From JAAFIP01 sp031428975 (GTDB lineage Bacteria; Pseudomonadota; Gammaproteobacteria; Burkholderiales; Burkholderiaceae_C), in assembly GCA_031428975.1 (NCBI GenBank), contig JANOYR010000090.1:1-19026 (forward strand): a DNA stretch of 19,026 nucleotides. Reading direction: 5' to 3'. The stretch's first letter is position 1, and the number at the start of each line of letters is the position of its first letter. Under the pieces are notes generated by a model that worked only from the letters and a program-made list of their open reading frames with translations, made no database searches and was not told where the DNA came from. Made by a program: the position numbers and the translations under genes. Below are positions 1 through 6,589 of the stretch, in pieces.

Positions 1-84
1 GGCGCTTGGGTTGGACGGCGTAGCGGCATAAAGGGGGAGGCCAAAGGCCGGAGGACAGCCGCGGAGCCGTCCAACCCAAGCGCC
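1..84 (+). repeat. Long hairpin repeat, copy A (46-nt core; stem cut by window edge)
   Basis: A perfect 19-bp inverted repeat (1-19 with 66-84; left arm GGCGCTTGGGTTGGACGGC) encloses a 46-nt core at 20-65. The core recurs at 2911-2956 (reverse strand) and 3095-3140. It can fold into a GCGGC/GCCGC stem (23-27 with 58-62), a two-sided purine internal loop, and an apical GGCC-AAA-GGCC hairpin. The other two copies have 27-nt arms, so this stem may continue to the left of the window. There is no T-run after it, so it is not an obvious intrinsic terminator. The arms resemble those of copy C but not copy B. Confidence 0.85.
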
Positions 85-222
85 AAAGCGTACAAAACCA
101 CAACGCCAAACCTCTAGCATTCCTATTGCTGGGAGCGCACGAGAAGACCGCATGCAATCGCCATAACTCAACTGACCCAGAGTAAACTACCAGTCTAAAT
201 TAACCAAGAAAGACCCCAAAAA
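85..222. other. Intergenic stretch upstream of the LysE-type gene
   Basis: This 138-bp stretch lies between hairpin copy A and the exporter start. It contains no gene I can support and no convincing sigma70 promoter. An AG-rich tract (AAGAAAGA) about 10 nt before the ATG could serve as a weak ribosome binding site. Confidence 0.4.
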
Positions 223-837
223 ATGCTAGGAGTCGCAGACTACGGCGCATTCGTGATCGCCATCATTGTGTTTTTGCTCATTCCTGGTCCGGGCAATTTG
301 GCCTTGATTACCTCCACCAGCAAGGGTGGCATACGCGGCGGCTTGGCAGCCACGCTGGGGGTGATGGCGGGCGACCAAGTGCTGATGTGGTTGGCGGTAG
401 CGGGGGTGGCTACTTTGCTTGCCAGTTACCCGACAGCTTTTGTGGCGGTGCAGTATGTGGGCGCAGCTTACTTAGCCTATTTGGGGGCAAAAATGTTTTT
501 CACTAAAGCCGGCGATGCCCCCATTTTGCACATGGAGCCTAGGCGGTTCTTCATGCAATCGGTGATGATTACCTTGCTCAACCCTAAAGCCATCGTGTTT
601 TATATGGCGTTTTTCCCACTGTTTGTAGACCCAGCTCAACACCGCGGTTTGCTTACCTTTGCGGTGATGGCGGCCACCATTGCAGCGCTTACCTTTATGT
701 ATGGCCTGTGTGCCACGTTAATTACCTATTTTGCTGCTGAAAAACTGCGTGCAAGTCCCCGTATTACGGGCGCATTGAATAAAATAGCAGGGTCGCTGTT
801 GATTGGTTTTGGACTGAAATTGGCGATTTCTAAATAA
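223..837 (+). CDS. LysE/RhtB family amino-acid (homoserine/lysine-type) exporter
   Basis: The 204-residue product is a small inner-membrane exporter of the LysE/RhtB superfamily, which exports amino acids or related metabolites; the substrate cannot be told from sequence. It shows the family signature near the N-terminus: a hydrophobic helix ending in PGPGNLALI, then GGIRGGLAATLGVMAGD (about residues 22-51). About six hydrophobic segments span the length, and LLNPKAIVFYMAFFPLF is the usual mid-protein NPK motif. Length is typical. The ATG at 223 fits the expected start, although only a weak AG-rich Shine-Dalgarno precedes it. It is followed by parS and parA on the same strand. In related betaproteobacteria a LysE-type gene commonly sits just before parA, so this is a positional neighbour rather than a partner in segregation. 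Confidence 0.9.
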   Translation: MLGVADYGAFVIAIIVFLLIPGPGNLALITSTSKGGIRGGLAATLGVMAGDQVLMWLAVAGVATLLASYPTAFVAVQYVGAAYLAYLGAKMFFTKAGDAPILHMEPRRFFMQSVMITLLNPKAIVFYMAFFPLFVDPAQHRGLLTFAVMAATIAALTFMYGLCATLITYFAAEKLRASPRITGALNKIAGSLLIGFGLKLAISK

Positions 838-870
838 ACCAACATTAGCGGCCCATGTTTCTTGTGGATA

Positions 871-886
871 TGTTTCACGTGAAACC
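871..886. promoter_or_regulatory. parS: parS centromere-like ParB binding site
   Basis: TGTTTCACGTGAAACC matches the widely conserved chromosomal parS consensus (TGTTNCACGTGAAACA) at all positions except the last. Its 14-bp core GTTTCACGTGAAAC (872-885) is a perfect palindrome. It lies 70 bp upstream of the parA start, the usual place for an origin-proximal parS. ParB dimers load here as CTP-dependent clamps. No second copy was seen in the window. Confidence 0.95.
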
Positions 887-955
887 AAGCAACGCTAGAA
901 AAAAGCCAATCCAGACCAAGCGCCCAAGCCGCCACACCCTCACCTATTACCTGTC

Positions 956-1723
956 ATGAAAATATTCTGCATAGCCAACCAAAAAGGCGGTGTCGGCAAA
1001 ACCACCACCACCGTGAATCTGGCGGCAGGTTTGGCCAAAATTGGCCAGCGCGTGCTCATGGTGGACCTTGACCCGCAGGGCAATGCCACGATGGGTTCGG
1101 GTGTGGACAAGCGCAAGCTTGAACTTAGCGTATACGATGTGCTGCTAGAGTCGGCGGGCATCACCGAGGCGAGGGTGTTCAGTGAGACCTGTGGCTACCA
1201 TGTGTTGGGTGCTAACCGCGATTTGGCCGGGGCCGAGGTAGAGCTGGTGGCGCTAGAGCACCGCGACAAGCGCCTCAAAATAGCGATTGAGGCGGTAAAG
1301 GCAGACTACGATTTTGTGCTGATTGACTGCCCGCCATCGCTGTCGATGCTCACCCTCAACGGCTTGTGCTGCGCCCACGGCGTGATTGTGCCCATGCAGT
1401 GCGAATATTTTGCGCTGGAAGGCCTCACAGACTTGGTCAATACCATCAAGCAGGTGCATGCCAACATGAACCCCGACCTGCAAATCATTGGCCTGTTGCG
1501 CGTCATGTTTGACCCGCGCATTACCTTGCAGCAGCAAGTGAGCGAGCAGCTCAAAAGCCATTTCGGCGACAAAGTGTTCAATGCCGTGATTCCGCGCAAC
1601 GTCCGTTTGGCCGAAGCCCCCAGCTACGGCCTGCCCGGCGTGGTGTTTGACCCCGCCGCCAAAGGCAGCGTGGCCTTTGTGGAGTTTGCGCAAGAGATGG
1701 TGGCGCGCATTGCCAAGATGTGA
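956..1723 (+). CDS. parA: Chromosome partitioning ATPase ParA (Soj)
   Basis: The 255-residue protein is the ATPase of the chromosomal ParABS system. It binds DNA non-specifically as an ATP dimer and moves ParB-parS complexes during origin segregation. The deviant Walker A motif KGGVGKTT (residues 10-17) includes the signature lysine K10. Walker A' is VDLDPQGNAT (36-45), and Walker B lies in DYDFVLIDCPPSLSMLT. It has the small size of chromosomal Soj-type ParA and lacks the N-terminal HTH extension of plasmid ParA. The ATG at 956 follows parS directly. parB is not adjacent: it starts at 8527, with a minus-strand gene block in between. Transcription from the left, or from a promoter near parS, is expected. 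Confidence 0.97.
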   Translation: MKIFCIANQKGGVGKTTTTVNLAAGLAKIGQRVLMVDLDPQGNATMGSGVDKRKLELSVYDVLLESAGITEARVFSETCGYHVLGANRDLAGAEVELVALEHRDKRLKIAIEAVKADYDFVLIDCPPSLSMLTLNGLCCAHGVIVPMQCEYFALEGLTDLVNTIKQVHANMNPDLQIIGLLRVMFDPRITLQQQVSEQLKSHFGDKVFNAVIPRNVRLAEAPSYGLPGVVFDPAAKGSVAFVEFAQEMVARIAKM

Positions 1724-1772
1724 GTGCGGCCTGCGCCCAAAGTGGGTGCGCCCCCATTCTGTTCAGGTAAAC

Positions 1773-1805
1773 GCGCCCCGTATGGGCTGCGTTGGTCTGG
1801 GGCGC
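1773..1805. repeat. Inverted repeat in the parA/dioxygenase convergent gap
   Basis: GCGCCCC (1773-1779) pairs with GGGGCGC (1799-1805) around a 19-nt loop. It lies between two convergent genes and could slow transcription from either side, but it has no T-run and I would not call it a terminator with confidence. Confidence 0.35.
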
Positions 1806-1810
1806 TAGCA

Positions 1811-1837
1811 AGCCGTTCGACAAGCTCGGGCTGAGCG
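1811..1837. repeat. Degenerate copy of the GAGCTTGTCGAA-type interspersed repeat
   Basis: The segment carries CCGTTCGACAAGCTCGGGCT, which resembles the short palindromic intergenic repeat with core TTCGACAAGCTC (reverse GAGCTTGTCGAA) found many times in numerous proteobacterial genomes. Only one imperfect copy is present here. The assignment rests on memory of that family, not on repetition within the window. Confidence 0.4.
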
Positions 1838-1861
1838 CAAGCAAACGAAACGCTTTGCGCT
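1834..1861. repeat. Stem-loop at the 3' end of the dioxygenase gene
   Basis: AGCGCAA (1834-1840) pairs with TTGCGCT (1855-1861), overlapping the dioxygenase stop codon. An extra GC/GC pair can form past a bulged T. It lies immediately downstream of the minus-strand gene, where a transcript-end structure would sit, but no U-tract follows in either direction. Confidence 0.4.
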
Positions 1862-2769
1862 TACACCCCCACGGTTAGATTCGCCACATACCCAGCCGCA
1901 TTGCTGCCCGTTACCGTAGCCAGTTGCGTGCTTACTCCATCAGAGAATACATTGTCAGAGGCAAAGCTGATGGCGGCGAGGTTGGCCACACTGGCGCTGT
2001 AACCGCTGGAGGCGTAGACGGCTTGGCAAGTTGCAAAGGGCAGGGCGAGCTGGCTGGTTTTGATGTCGTTATTGCCGCTGGTGGCCAAGGCTGCGCTGGT
2101 GTACACCTCAAAGTGGATGTGGGGCACGCGCCCAGCGTAGCAGCCGGGGAAGATGGTGGTGAAAGTCACTTCGCCATTGGCATCGCTGACCTGCACACCG
2201 CGCAAATAGGTCTCGCCGGTGATGCCGCTGGAATACATCGAGTAGCCGCCCGATTGGTTGCAATGCCACAGGTACACCGCATAACCCGCCAAATTGGTGC
2301 AACTGCCGCTTACGCTGACCAGTTTGAGGGTGACGGTCAAAGGAATACCCGCAGCCACGGTGCTGCTGCCCAGACTGCTGGTGATATTGCTGCGCACGAT
2401 GCCGCTCATGGTCAGGGCGTTGACACCATTAGTCCCGTCGCCAGGGTAGGGGCCGGCGGTTTCGCTGGGGATGGTGGAGCAGGTGCTCGCTGTTGAGGAC
2501 GATGTGGTGGTCGTACTGGCGGCAGTAGTGGTGGTGGTGCTCACAGCGCTGGTGTTAGCAGTGGTGGCCGCAGCAGAGCTGTCAGTACTGCTACCGCCAC
2601 CGCCGCAGCCCAAAAGGGCGGTCACGGGCAAGGCAGCAGAAGCGCCCAGCCCCAACCAGCGCAGGCTGGCGCGGCGGCTTCTTTGCACGCGCAGCAGGGT
2701 TTGAAGGTCGGCGGCTAAGCCAAGGTGGTTGTCGTGGCTAGAGTTAGCAGGTGTATGGGGGTGGTTCAT
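1861..2769 (-). CDS. Intradiol ring-cleavage dioxygenase-like exported lipoprotein
   Basis: The 302-residue product combines an export signal with a protocatechuate 3,4-dioxygenase-type fold. The N-terminus has a Tat-like motif, SRRASLR (31-37), then a hydrophobic stretch and a lipobox LLGC (C55), so a Tat-exported lipoprotein is likely. A Ser/Thr-rich linker (about 60-97) follows. The catalytic domain runs from about residue 98, with the family opening ETAGPYPGDG. The PGCYAGRVPHIHFEV segment supplies Tyr211, His217 and His219; Tyr176 or Tyr179 in GGYSMYS is the probable second tyrosine ligand, giving the Tyr2-His2 Fe(III) site. Dioxygenases of this family cleave catechols between the hydroxyls; the actual substrate, and activity outside the cytoplasm, are unknown. 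Start at 2769 has only a weak GAGACC Shine-Dalgarno. It is transcribed separately from the DUF5666 operon, which ends in its own terminator. Confidence 0.85.
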   Translation of the reverse strand: MNHPHTPANSSHDNHLGLAADLQTLLRVQRSRRASLRWLGLGASAALPVTALLGCGGGGSSTDSSAAATTANTSAVSTTTTTAASTTTTSSSTASTCSTIPSETAGPYPGDGTNGVNALTMSGIVRSNITSSLGSSTVAAGIPLTVTLKLVSVSGSCTNLAGYAVYLWHCNQSGGYSMYSSGITGETYLRGVQVSDANGEVTFTTIFPGCYAGRVPHIHFEVYTSAALATSGNNDIKTSQLALPFATCQAVYASSGYSASVANLAAISFASDNVFSDGVSTQLATVTGSNAAGYVANLTVGV

Positions 2770-2883
2770 AGTGGTCTCGTTAAGTTAAAGGCGTGATTAC
2801 AAAGGTGTGGTGTTGTGGGTAATGTGCAGATAAGAGGTCATTTTGTGTGGTGCGGTAGAAGACGGTTGATCTGGTTTTGTACG

Positions 2884-2983
2884 GGCACAGGCCGGCGGTG
2901 CTGCCTCAACTCCGCGACTGTCCTCCGCCCTGCGGGCTCCCCCTTTATGCCGCTGCGTTGCGCCAGCACCACCGGCCTGTGCC
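2884..2983 (-). repeat. Long hairpin repeat, copy B (100 nt, reverse orientation)
   Basis: Arms 2884-2910 and 2957-2983 (27 nt each, 24 of 27 complementary) enclose a 46-nt core (2911-2956) that is the reverse complement of the cores of copies A and C with a few changes. The apical stem has swapped a G-C pair for C-G (GGCC/GGCC becomes GCCC/GGGC) while staying fully paired, and its triloop has changed. One inner-stem pair becomes G.U on the minus strand. The arm sequence is unrelated to copies A and C yet self-complementary. It lies 115 nt upstream of the dioxygenase start. Confidence 0.85.
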
Positions 2984-3067
2984 GCTAAAGTGTGGTGTTC
3001 CGTTTCAAGGTTTCAGTCGCAATTTTTTCAACTGCTGGGTATTCACCTCAGAGCGCTTACCTCATTC

Positions 3068-3167
3068 GCTGCCCCAGTGCTTGGCTTAGACGGCGCAGCG
3101 GCATAAAGGGGGAGGCCAAAGGCCGGAGGACAGCCGCGGAGTCGTCTAAGCCAAGTACTGGCGCAGC
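3068..3167 (+). repeat. Long hairpin repeat, copy C (100 nt)
   Basis: Arms 3068-3094 and 3141-3167 are 27 nt each with three non-Watson-Crick positions, two of which are G.T (G.U in RNA, 3079/3156 and 3093/3142) and one C-C. The 46-nt core at 3095-3140 differs from copy A at a single base. The total length of 100 nt equals copy B. The inner arm (CTTGGCTTAGACGGC) parallels copy A (CTTGGGTTGGACGGC), with a compensated G-C to C-G change in the stem. Confidence 0.85.
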
Positions 3168-3191
3168 CCTACAAAACAAAACACACAAAAC

Positions 3192-3225
3192 AAAAAAGGG
3201 GGCAAGGACTCGCATCGTTGCCCCC
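3192..3225 (-). terminator. Intrinsic terminator of the DUF6502-DUF5666-DUF5666 operon
   Basis: On the minus strand GGGGGCAA and TTGCCCCC form an 8-bp stem with a 12-nt loop, followed directly by TTTTTT (plus-strand A-run 3192-3197). It lies 29-62 nt past the stop codon of the last DUF5666 gene. Confidence 0.9.
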
Positions 3226-3253
3226 AAAGCGCTAAGCGCTACAGGAAATTAAA

Positions 3254-4822
3254 TCAACGCTTTTTATAGTCGTCCCAGCCCTTGCCGCCGGGGGCAAACT
3301 TGTCGCCGTCGCGGCTGCCGTGTAGGCTGATCTCGCGGGCTTGCAAAACGCCCGCGCTGTCGAATGTGCCTTCGGCCTCTATGCTGTTGCCATTGGCCAG
3401 TGTGGCGGCTGTTACCCCTGTGAATGCTGTCGTGTCGCTGTATTGCACTTTGATGGTGGTGCTGCCCACGGTGATGCTAAAGCTCTTAGATCCGCTGTTG
3501 AGGCCGCTGACTGCGCCGCGTACTTCCCGCACAGGGATGCGCACTTGGCTGGGGGCACAGGCCAAGCTGTCGGCCTTGACCACATCGGTGCCCACTTGGG
3601 CGCGTGCCATCACCTTGACCGACACGCCATCGGCCAGCGTGGTGCCTTGGCAGGTGGCGGGTGTTTTAAGGGCGGATGCGTCAATGGCTATACCGCGCAC
3701 GCTGAAAGACGTGGTGCTTAAGAAGTTGCTAATAGCGCCTATTAGCAAAATTTTGGCGCTATCGTCCTTGGTGTCGGCTTCGCGCACGCGCAGCTGGGTG
3801 GCGGCCAGTTGGCCTGCGGCATTGAACACGCCACGCACCTGTACATACGCGCCATTGGCCAACACTGCGCCGGTGGGCAGCACCGTGGCAGTGCCTGCCA
3901 CCACGCTCAGGCCTTGTAGGTCAAATGTGCCTGAACCCGCGCTAAAGTTGCTGACCAAACCGCCCACTTGCGCTGCGCCACTGGGCAACTTGCCCTGCCC
4001 GTGGCTGACGTGGACGCGTGTTGCGGCCAGCGTGCTGACGCTGCCAGACGTGGTGAGCGCACCGCTTGGGCCAAAAACCAAGACCGTTTGGTCGTTGGCC
4101 AAGGTGACGGTGGCGGGCGTGAGGGTGGCGCTGGCGTAGTTCACCACCAAGCCATTGATGCTGAATTTTTTGCCGCTGGCATCTAAGGCGCTCAGCTTGC
4201 CGGTCACGCGCAGGGCGCTGATAGTGGCTTGCTTTTCAATGCGCGAAGCCTGCACCTCGTACACCGCCGTGGTGGTGTTGTAAACCGGGCTGCCATGCAC
4301 CTCTAGCAAGTCGTTGGCGGCAATGTCGGCAAACGCTGCAAGCCCGCCGCCATAAGCGGTGACTGCACCTTTGGCCGAATCGGTGTTGGCGCGCACCAAT
4401 TGACCCGCGACTTTAAGAGAGCTGGTGCTGGAGTTAATGGCGGTGGCCGAGCCAATGACGGCGGCATCCACCTCAATACGGGCGGCATTGCCTGCACCGT
4501 CGTGCTCAACGCGCACCCGCTGGCCTAGGCGCAGCGCGGCGGTGCGTGTGCCGCCCAAATGGTCGGCGGCATGGGTGCTGGCCTTGGCATCTTCAATTTC
4601 TACACCGTCCACCACCACACTGCCAAAGCCGGTGACGATGCCCTGCGCCACTTGCGTGCTGGACTCGGTGGCGCTGCTGGTGTTGGTGCTGCTAGTGCTC
4701 ACAGCGGCATTGCTGGTTGTGCTGGCGGTGGTGCCAGCGCTGCCGCCCCCGCCGCAGGCGGCGAGAAACAGTGCGCTGCCCAGCAGCGTTGCCAGTAGTC
4801 TGGCGTGGGTCATGGTTTTCAT
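3254..4822 (-). CDS. DUF5666-type repeat lipoprotein (second in tandem)
   Basis: The 522-residue protein starts at an ATG with a strong AAGGAG Shine-Dalgarno 6 nt upstream. A signal peptide ends in the lipobox LAAC (C23), followed by GGGG and a Ser/Thr-rich linker to about residue 58. The rest is built from about six beta-rich repeats of roughly 65-85 residues. These open with forms of G-x-V-x-x-(F/L)-x-S-x-x-F-x-(V/I)-x-G: about residues 61 (GIVTGFGSVVVDGVEI), 123, 207, 287, 361 and 446. Each ends with L-(A/N)-G/D-x-x-V-x-V-x-G-x-F-x-x-x-G-x-L-x-A. This pattern is characteristic of DUF5666. The C-terminus is charged (KGWDDYKKR). The function of DUF5666 is not established; a periplasmic or surface-exposed adhesive/binding role is only a guess. 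It is the last gene of the leftward operon and ends 29 nt before a strong terminator. Confidence 0.85.
   Translation of the reverse strand: MKTMTHARLLATLLGSALFLAACGGGGSAGTTASTTSNAAVSTSSTNTSSATESSTQVAQGIVTGFGSVVVDGVEIEDAKASTHAADHLGGTRTAALRLGQRVRVEHDGAGNAARIEVDAAVIGSATAINSSTSSLKVAGQLVRANTDSAKGAVTAYGGGLAAFADIAANDLLEVHGSPVYNTTTAVYEVQASRIEKQATISALRVTGKLSALDASGKKFSINGLVVNYASATLTPATVTLANDQTVLVFGPSGALTTSGSVSTLAATRVHVSHGQGKLPSGAAQVGGLVSNFSAGSGTFDLQGLSVVAGTATVLPTGAVLANGAYVQVRGVFNAAGQLAATQLRVREADTKDDSAKILLIGAISNFLSTTSFSVRGIAIDASALKTPATCQGTTLADGVSVKVMARAQVGTDVVKADSLACAPSQVRIPVREVRGAVSGLNSGSKSFSITVGSTTIKVQYSDTTAFTGVTAATLANGNSIEAEGTFDSAGVLQAREISLHGSRDGDKFAPGGKGWDDYKKR
3728..3762. repeat. Overlapping alternative inverted repeats inside the DUF5666 gene
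   Basis: GCTAATAG/CTATTAGC (3728-3735 with 3739-3746, 3-nt loop) overlaps ATAGCGCC/GGCGCTAT (3732-3739 with 3755-3762, 15-nt loop). The two cannot form together. The stretch is more AT-rich than the surrounding coding sequence but stays in frame. Confidence 0.6.
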
Positions 4823-4912
4823 GGTGAGCTCCTTGGTGGTTAAAAGTAAAAACGCGACAAATCAGTGTTTGGATATGGATGCTTGAAAATGAGGCTGTTG
4901 CGGTGCATTCGG

Positions 4913-6556
4913 TCAGTTATCGCGCTTGAGGGCGCGCAGGCGCAGTTGGTTTGTGTTTTTGTCCAGCTCGGCCTCGGCCTCCACACGCTTGCCCAGCAGG
5001 CTCAGCGGTGCGGCTTCAAAATAGGTGTTGGCATCCCAGTTCAGGCTGAAATCGCCCTGTGCAGTGGCAACCACCAAGCTTTTGGCACTGGTGTTGACGC
5101 TTTTGAGTGTGCCGCTGCGCTCCACGGTGCGGTTGGTGGAACTGTTGGCCGCACTGCCTGAATTGCTGGTGCCGGCATTGCCTGTGGCACTGCTTGCTGC
5201 ATTCCCCGTTGCACCATCCACCGCCGTGCAGCGCACGCTGCTGGCCACCACCACCGCGCTGGCGGCATTCCAGCGGCCTGCCAATTCAATGGCCATGTCG
5301 CTGCCCACAGGGATGCTGCGGCACGCCGCCTCAATGCTGGCGGCACTGGCCAACACGGCGGTGCCGCGCAGCTTGAAGCTGACCTGAGCGCCGCTCCAGT
5401 TGATGCCGCTGGTCACGCCCTTTATTTCTACCGCCGCACCCAAGGCTGCCGTGGCGCTGCTGCGTAGGCTCACGCTGGCGGCGGTGTTGGCCGTATTTAC
5501 GTCAGCAGCGCCAGGCGCCATGCCAATCGACACAAACTCGCCGCGCTTGAGCGCATCATCGTTCACTGCCACATTAGCTGGAATTTTGACCCTGTTGCCT
5601 TGCACTTCCACGGTGCGGGCGTTGGCATCAAATCGGCCCGCCACACCGCTGATGCGCAGGGTTTGGCTGCCCAGCGCCAAGTTGGCGGCGCTGTCGTTGA
5701 TGGCGCGCAGGGCGGGCAGGGCGCTGTTGTTTTGCAGCGCCGCCAAGGCCGCGCTGCGGCTGGCCCACAGGCGCAGCAGCTGGTTGGCACTGGCGCTGTT
5801 GACGATTTGCTGGGCGGCGGCATCGGCACCGCTGACGCGCAGGCCGCTGGCGGCATTGAGGCGCAGGCTAGCCGCGCTGGCGCTGTTGGCACTGGTTGCC
5901 GCGCTGTGCACCACCCCAGAGAGCAACACGCGGTCGCTGGCGCTGGTGGTCTCTATGCGCGTGGCCACCAGCACATAGCTGGCGCTGGCACTGTCAAAAA
6001 CCCAAGAGCCATGCACCTCCAGCTCGTCGCCCATGGCCATGCTGGCGCTGGCCACGCCGCCCAGCACCGTTGGGTTGCTCAGGGTGCTGTCTTGCGCGGC
6101 CACGATGCGCACTGTTTGCCCCAACACCGCAAAGTTGCCCGCCGCATCGGGCAGCCGCGTTAACGGGCCGCGCAACTGCGCCCGCACGCTCACCAGTGCG
6201 GCAGTGTTGGCGCTGCTGTGTTCTACCCGCACGCGTTGGCCTAGTTTGAGGCTGGTCAATGCCGCGCCGCTGTCGTCGTCGGCCATGGCCGGCACATTGC
6301 TGTCGTCAAACTCCACGCCGTCAACAATCACACTGCCAAAGCCGCTGACGGTGCCTTCGCTGACAAACGCGGTGTACACCCCTGTGCCGCCGCTGCCCAC
6401 GCCGCTGGTCAGTGTGCCGCCGCCGCAGGCGGACAGCAAACCCAAAGCCACCAAGGCCATCGACAGCCACAGCAGCAGCAAAGCCACGGTGCTGGGCACG
6501 GGAGCGCTGGGGCGCGGCGTGTGGCGGTTGCTTGGGCGCAGTGGCTGGGCGTTCAT
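4913..6556 (-). CDS. DUF5666-type repeat lipoprotein (first in tandem)
   Basis: The 547-residue protein is preceded by GGAAG 6 nt before the ATG at 6556. It has an unusually long, Pro/Arg-rich region (about 23 residues) before the hydrophobic signal segment, which ends in the lipobox LSAC (C44) and then GGG. The first repeat, EGTVSGFGSVIVDGVEFDD (about 67-85), is nearly the same as the opening repeat of the downstream gene. Both are followed by L-x-L-G-Q-R-V-R-V-E-H, so the two genes are paralogues from a tandem duplication that has since diverged. Further DUF5666-like beta repeats fill the chain, rich in Ala, Ser and Asn. A 90-bp gap separates it from the second copy, and 33 bp separate it from the DUF6502 gene upstream, consistent with one operon. 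Function is unknown; an envelope location is inferred. Confidence 0.85.
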   Translation of the reverse strand: MNAQPLRPSNRHTPRPSAPVPSTVALLLLWLSMALVALGLLSACGGGTLTSGVGSGGTGVYTAFVSEGTVSGFGSVIVDGVEFDDSNVPAMADDDSGAALTSLKLGQRVRVEHSSANTAALVSVRAQLRGPLTRLPDAAGNFAVLGQTVRIVAAQDSTLSNPTVLGGVASASMAMGDELEVHGSWVFDSASASYVLVATRIETTSASDRVLLSGVVHSAATSANSASAASLRLNAASGLRVSGADAAAQQIVNSASANQLLRLWASRSAALAALQNNSALPALRAINDSAANLALGSQTLRISGVAGRFDANARTVEVQGNRVKIPANVAVNDDALKRGEFVSIGMAPGAADVNTANTAASVSLRSSATAALGAAVEIKGVTSGINWSGAQVSFKLRGTAVLASAASIEAACRSIPVGSDMAIELAGRWNAASAVVVASSVRCTAVDGATGNAASSATGNAGTSNSGSAANSSTNRTVERSGTLKSVNTSAKSLVVATAQGDFSLNWDANTYFEAAPLSLLGKRVEAEAELDKNTNQLRLRALKRDN

Positions 6557-6589
6557 GGTGTCTTCCTGTTACTTGGTTTTTTGAATGGT

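Larger units (their letters stand above)
2770..3253. other. 484-bp intergenic region with an inverted pair of hairpin repeats and a terminator
   Basis: This gap between the dioxygenase start and the DUF5666 stop contains no gene I can support. It holds hairpin copy B (2884-2983), an 84-nt spacer, hairpin copy C (3068-3167), an A/C-rich stretch, and the terminator of the DUF5666 operon (3192-3225). Any dioxygenase promoter should lie within 2770-2883 or further right, in which case copy B could be part of its 5' leader. Confidence 0.6.

Noticed and set aside
1..84. Integron attC site: GTTGGAC and GTCCAAC fit the GTTRRRY/RYYYAAC consensus
   Set aside because: The half-sites are in the wrong order for attC (GTTRRRY should be at the right end), and copies B and C do not keep them.
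2884..3167. Hairpin copies B and C as intrinsic terminators
   Set aside because: Neither copy is followed by a T-run on either strand, and a proper terminator already exists at 3192-3225.
3282..5978. Long open frames on the plus strand opposite the two DUF5666 genes (for example 3282-4139 and 5400-5978)
   Set aside because: They lie wholly antisense to genes with clear signal peptides and domain repeats, have low-complexity compositions typical of GC-rich shadow frames, and match no family.
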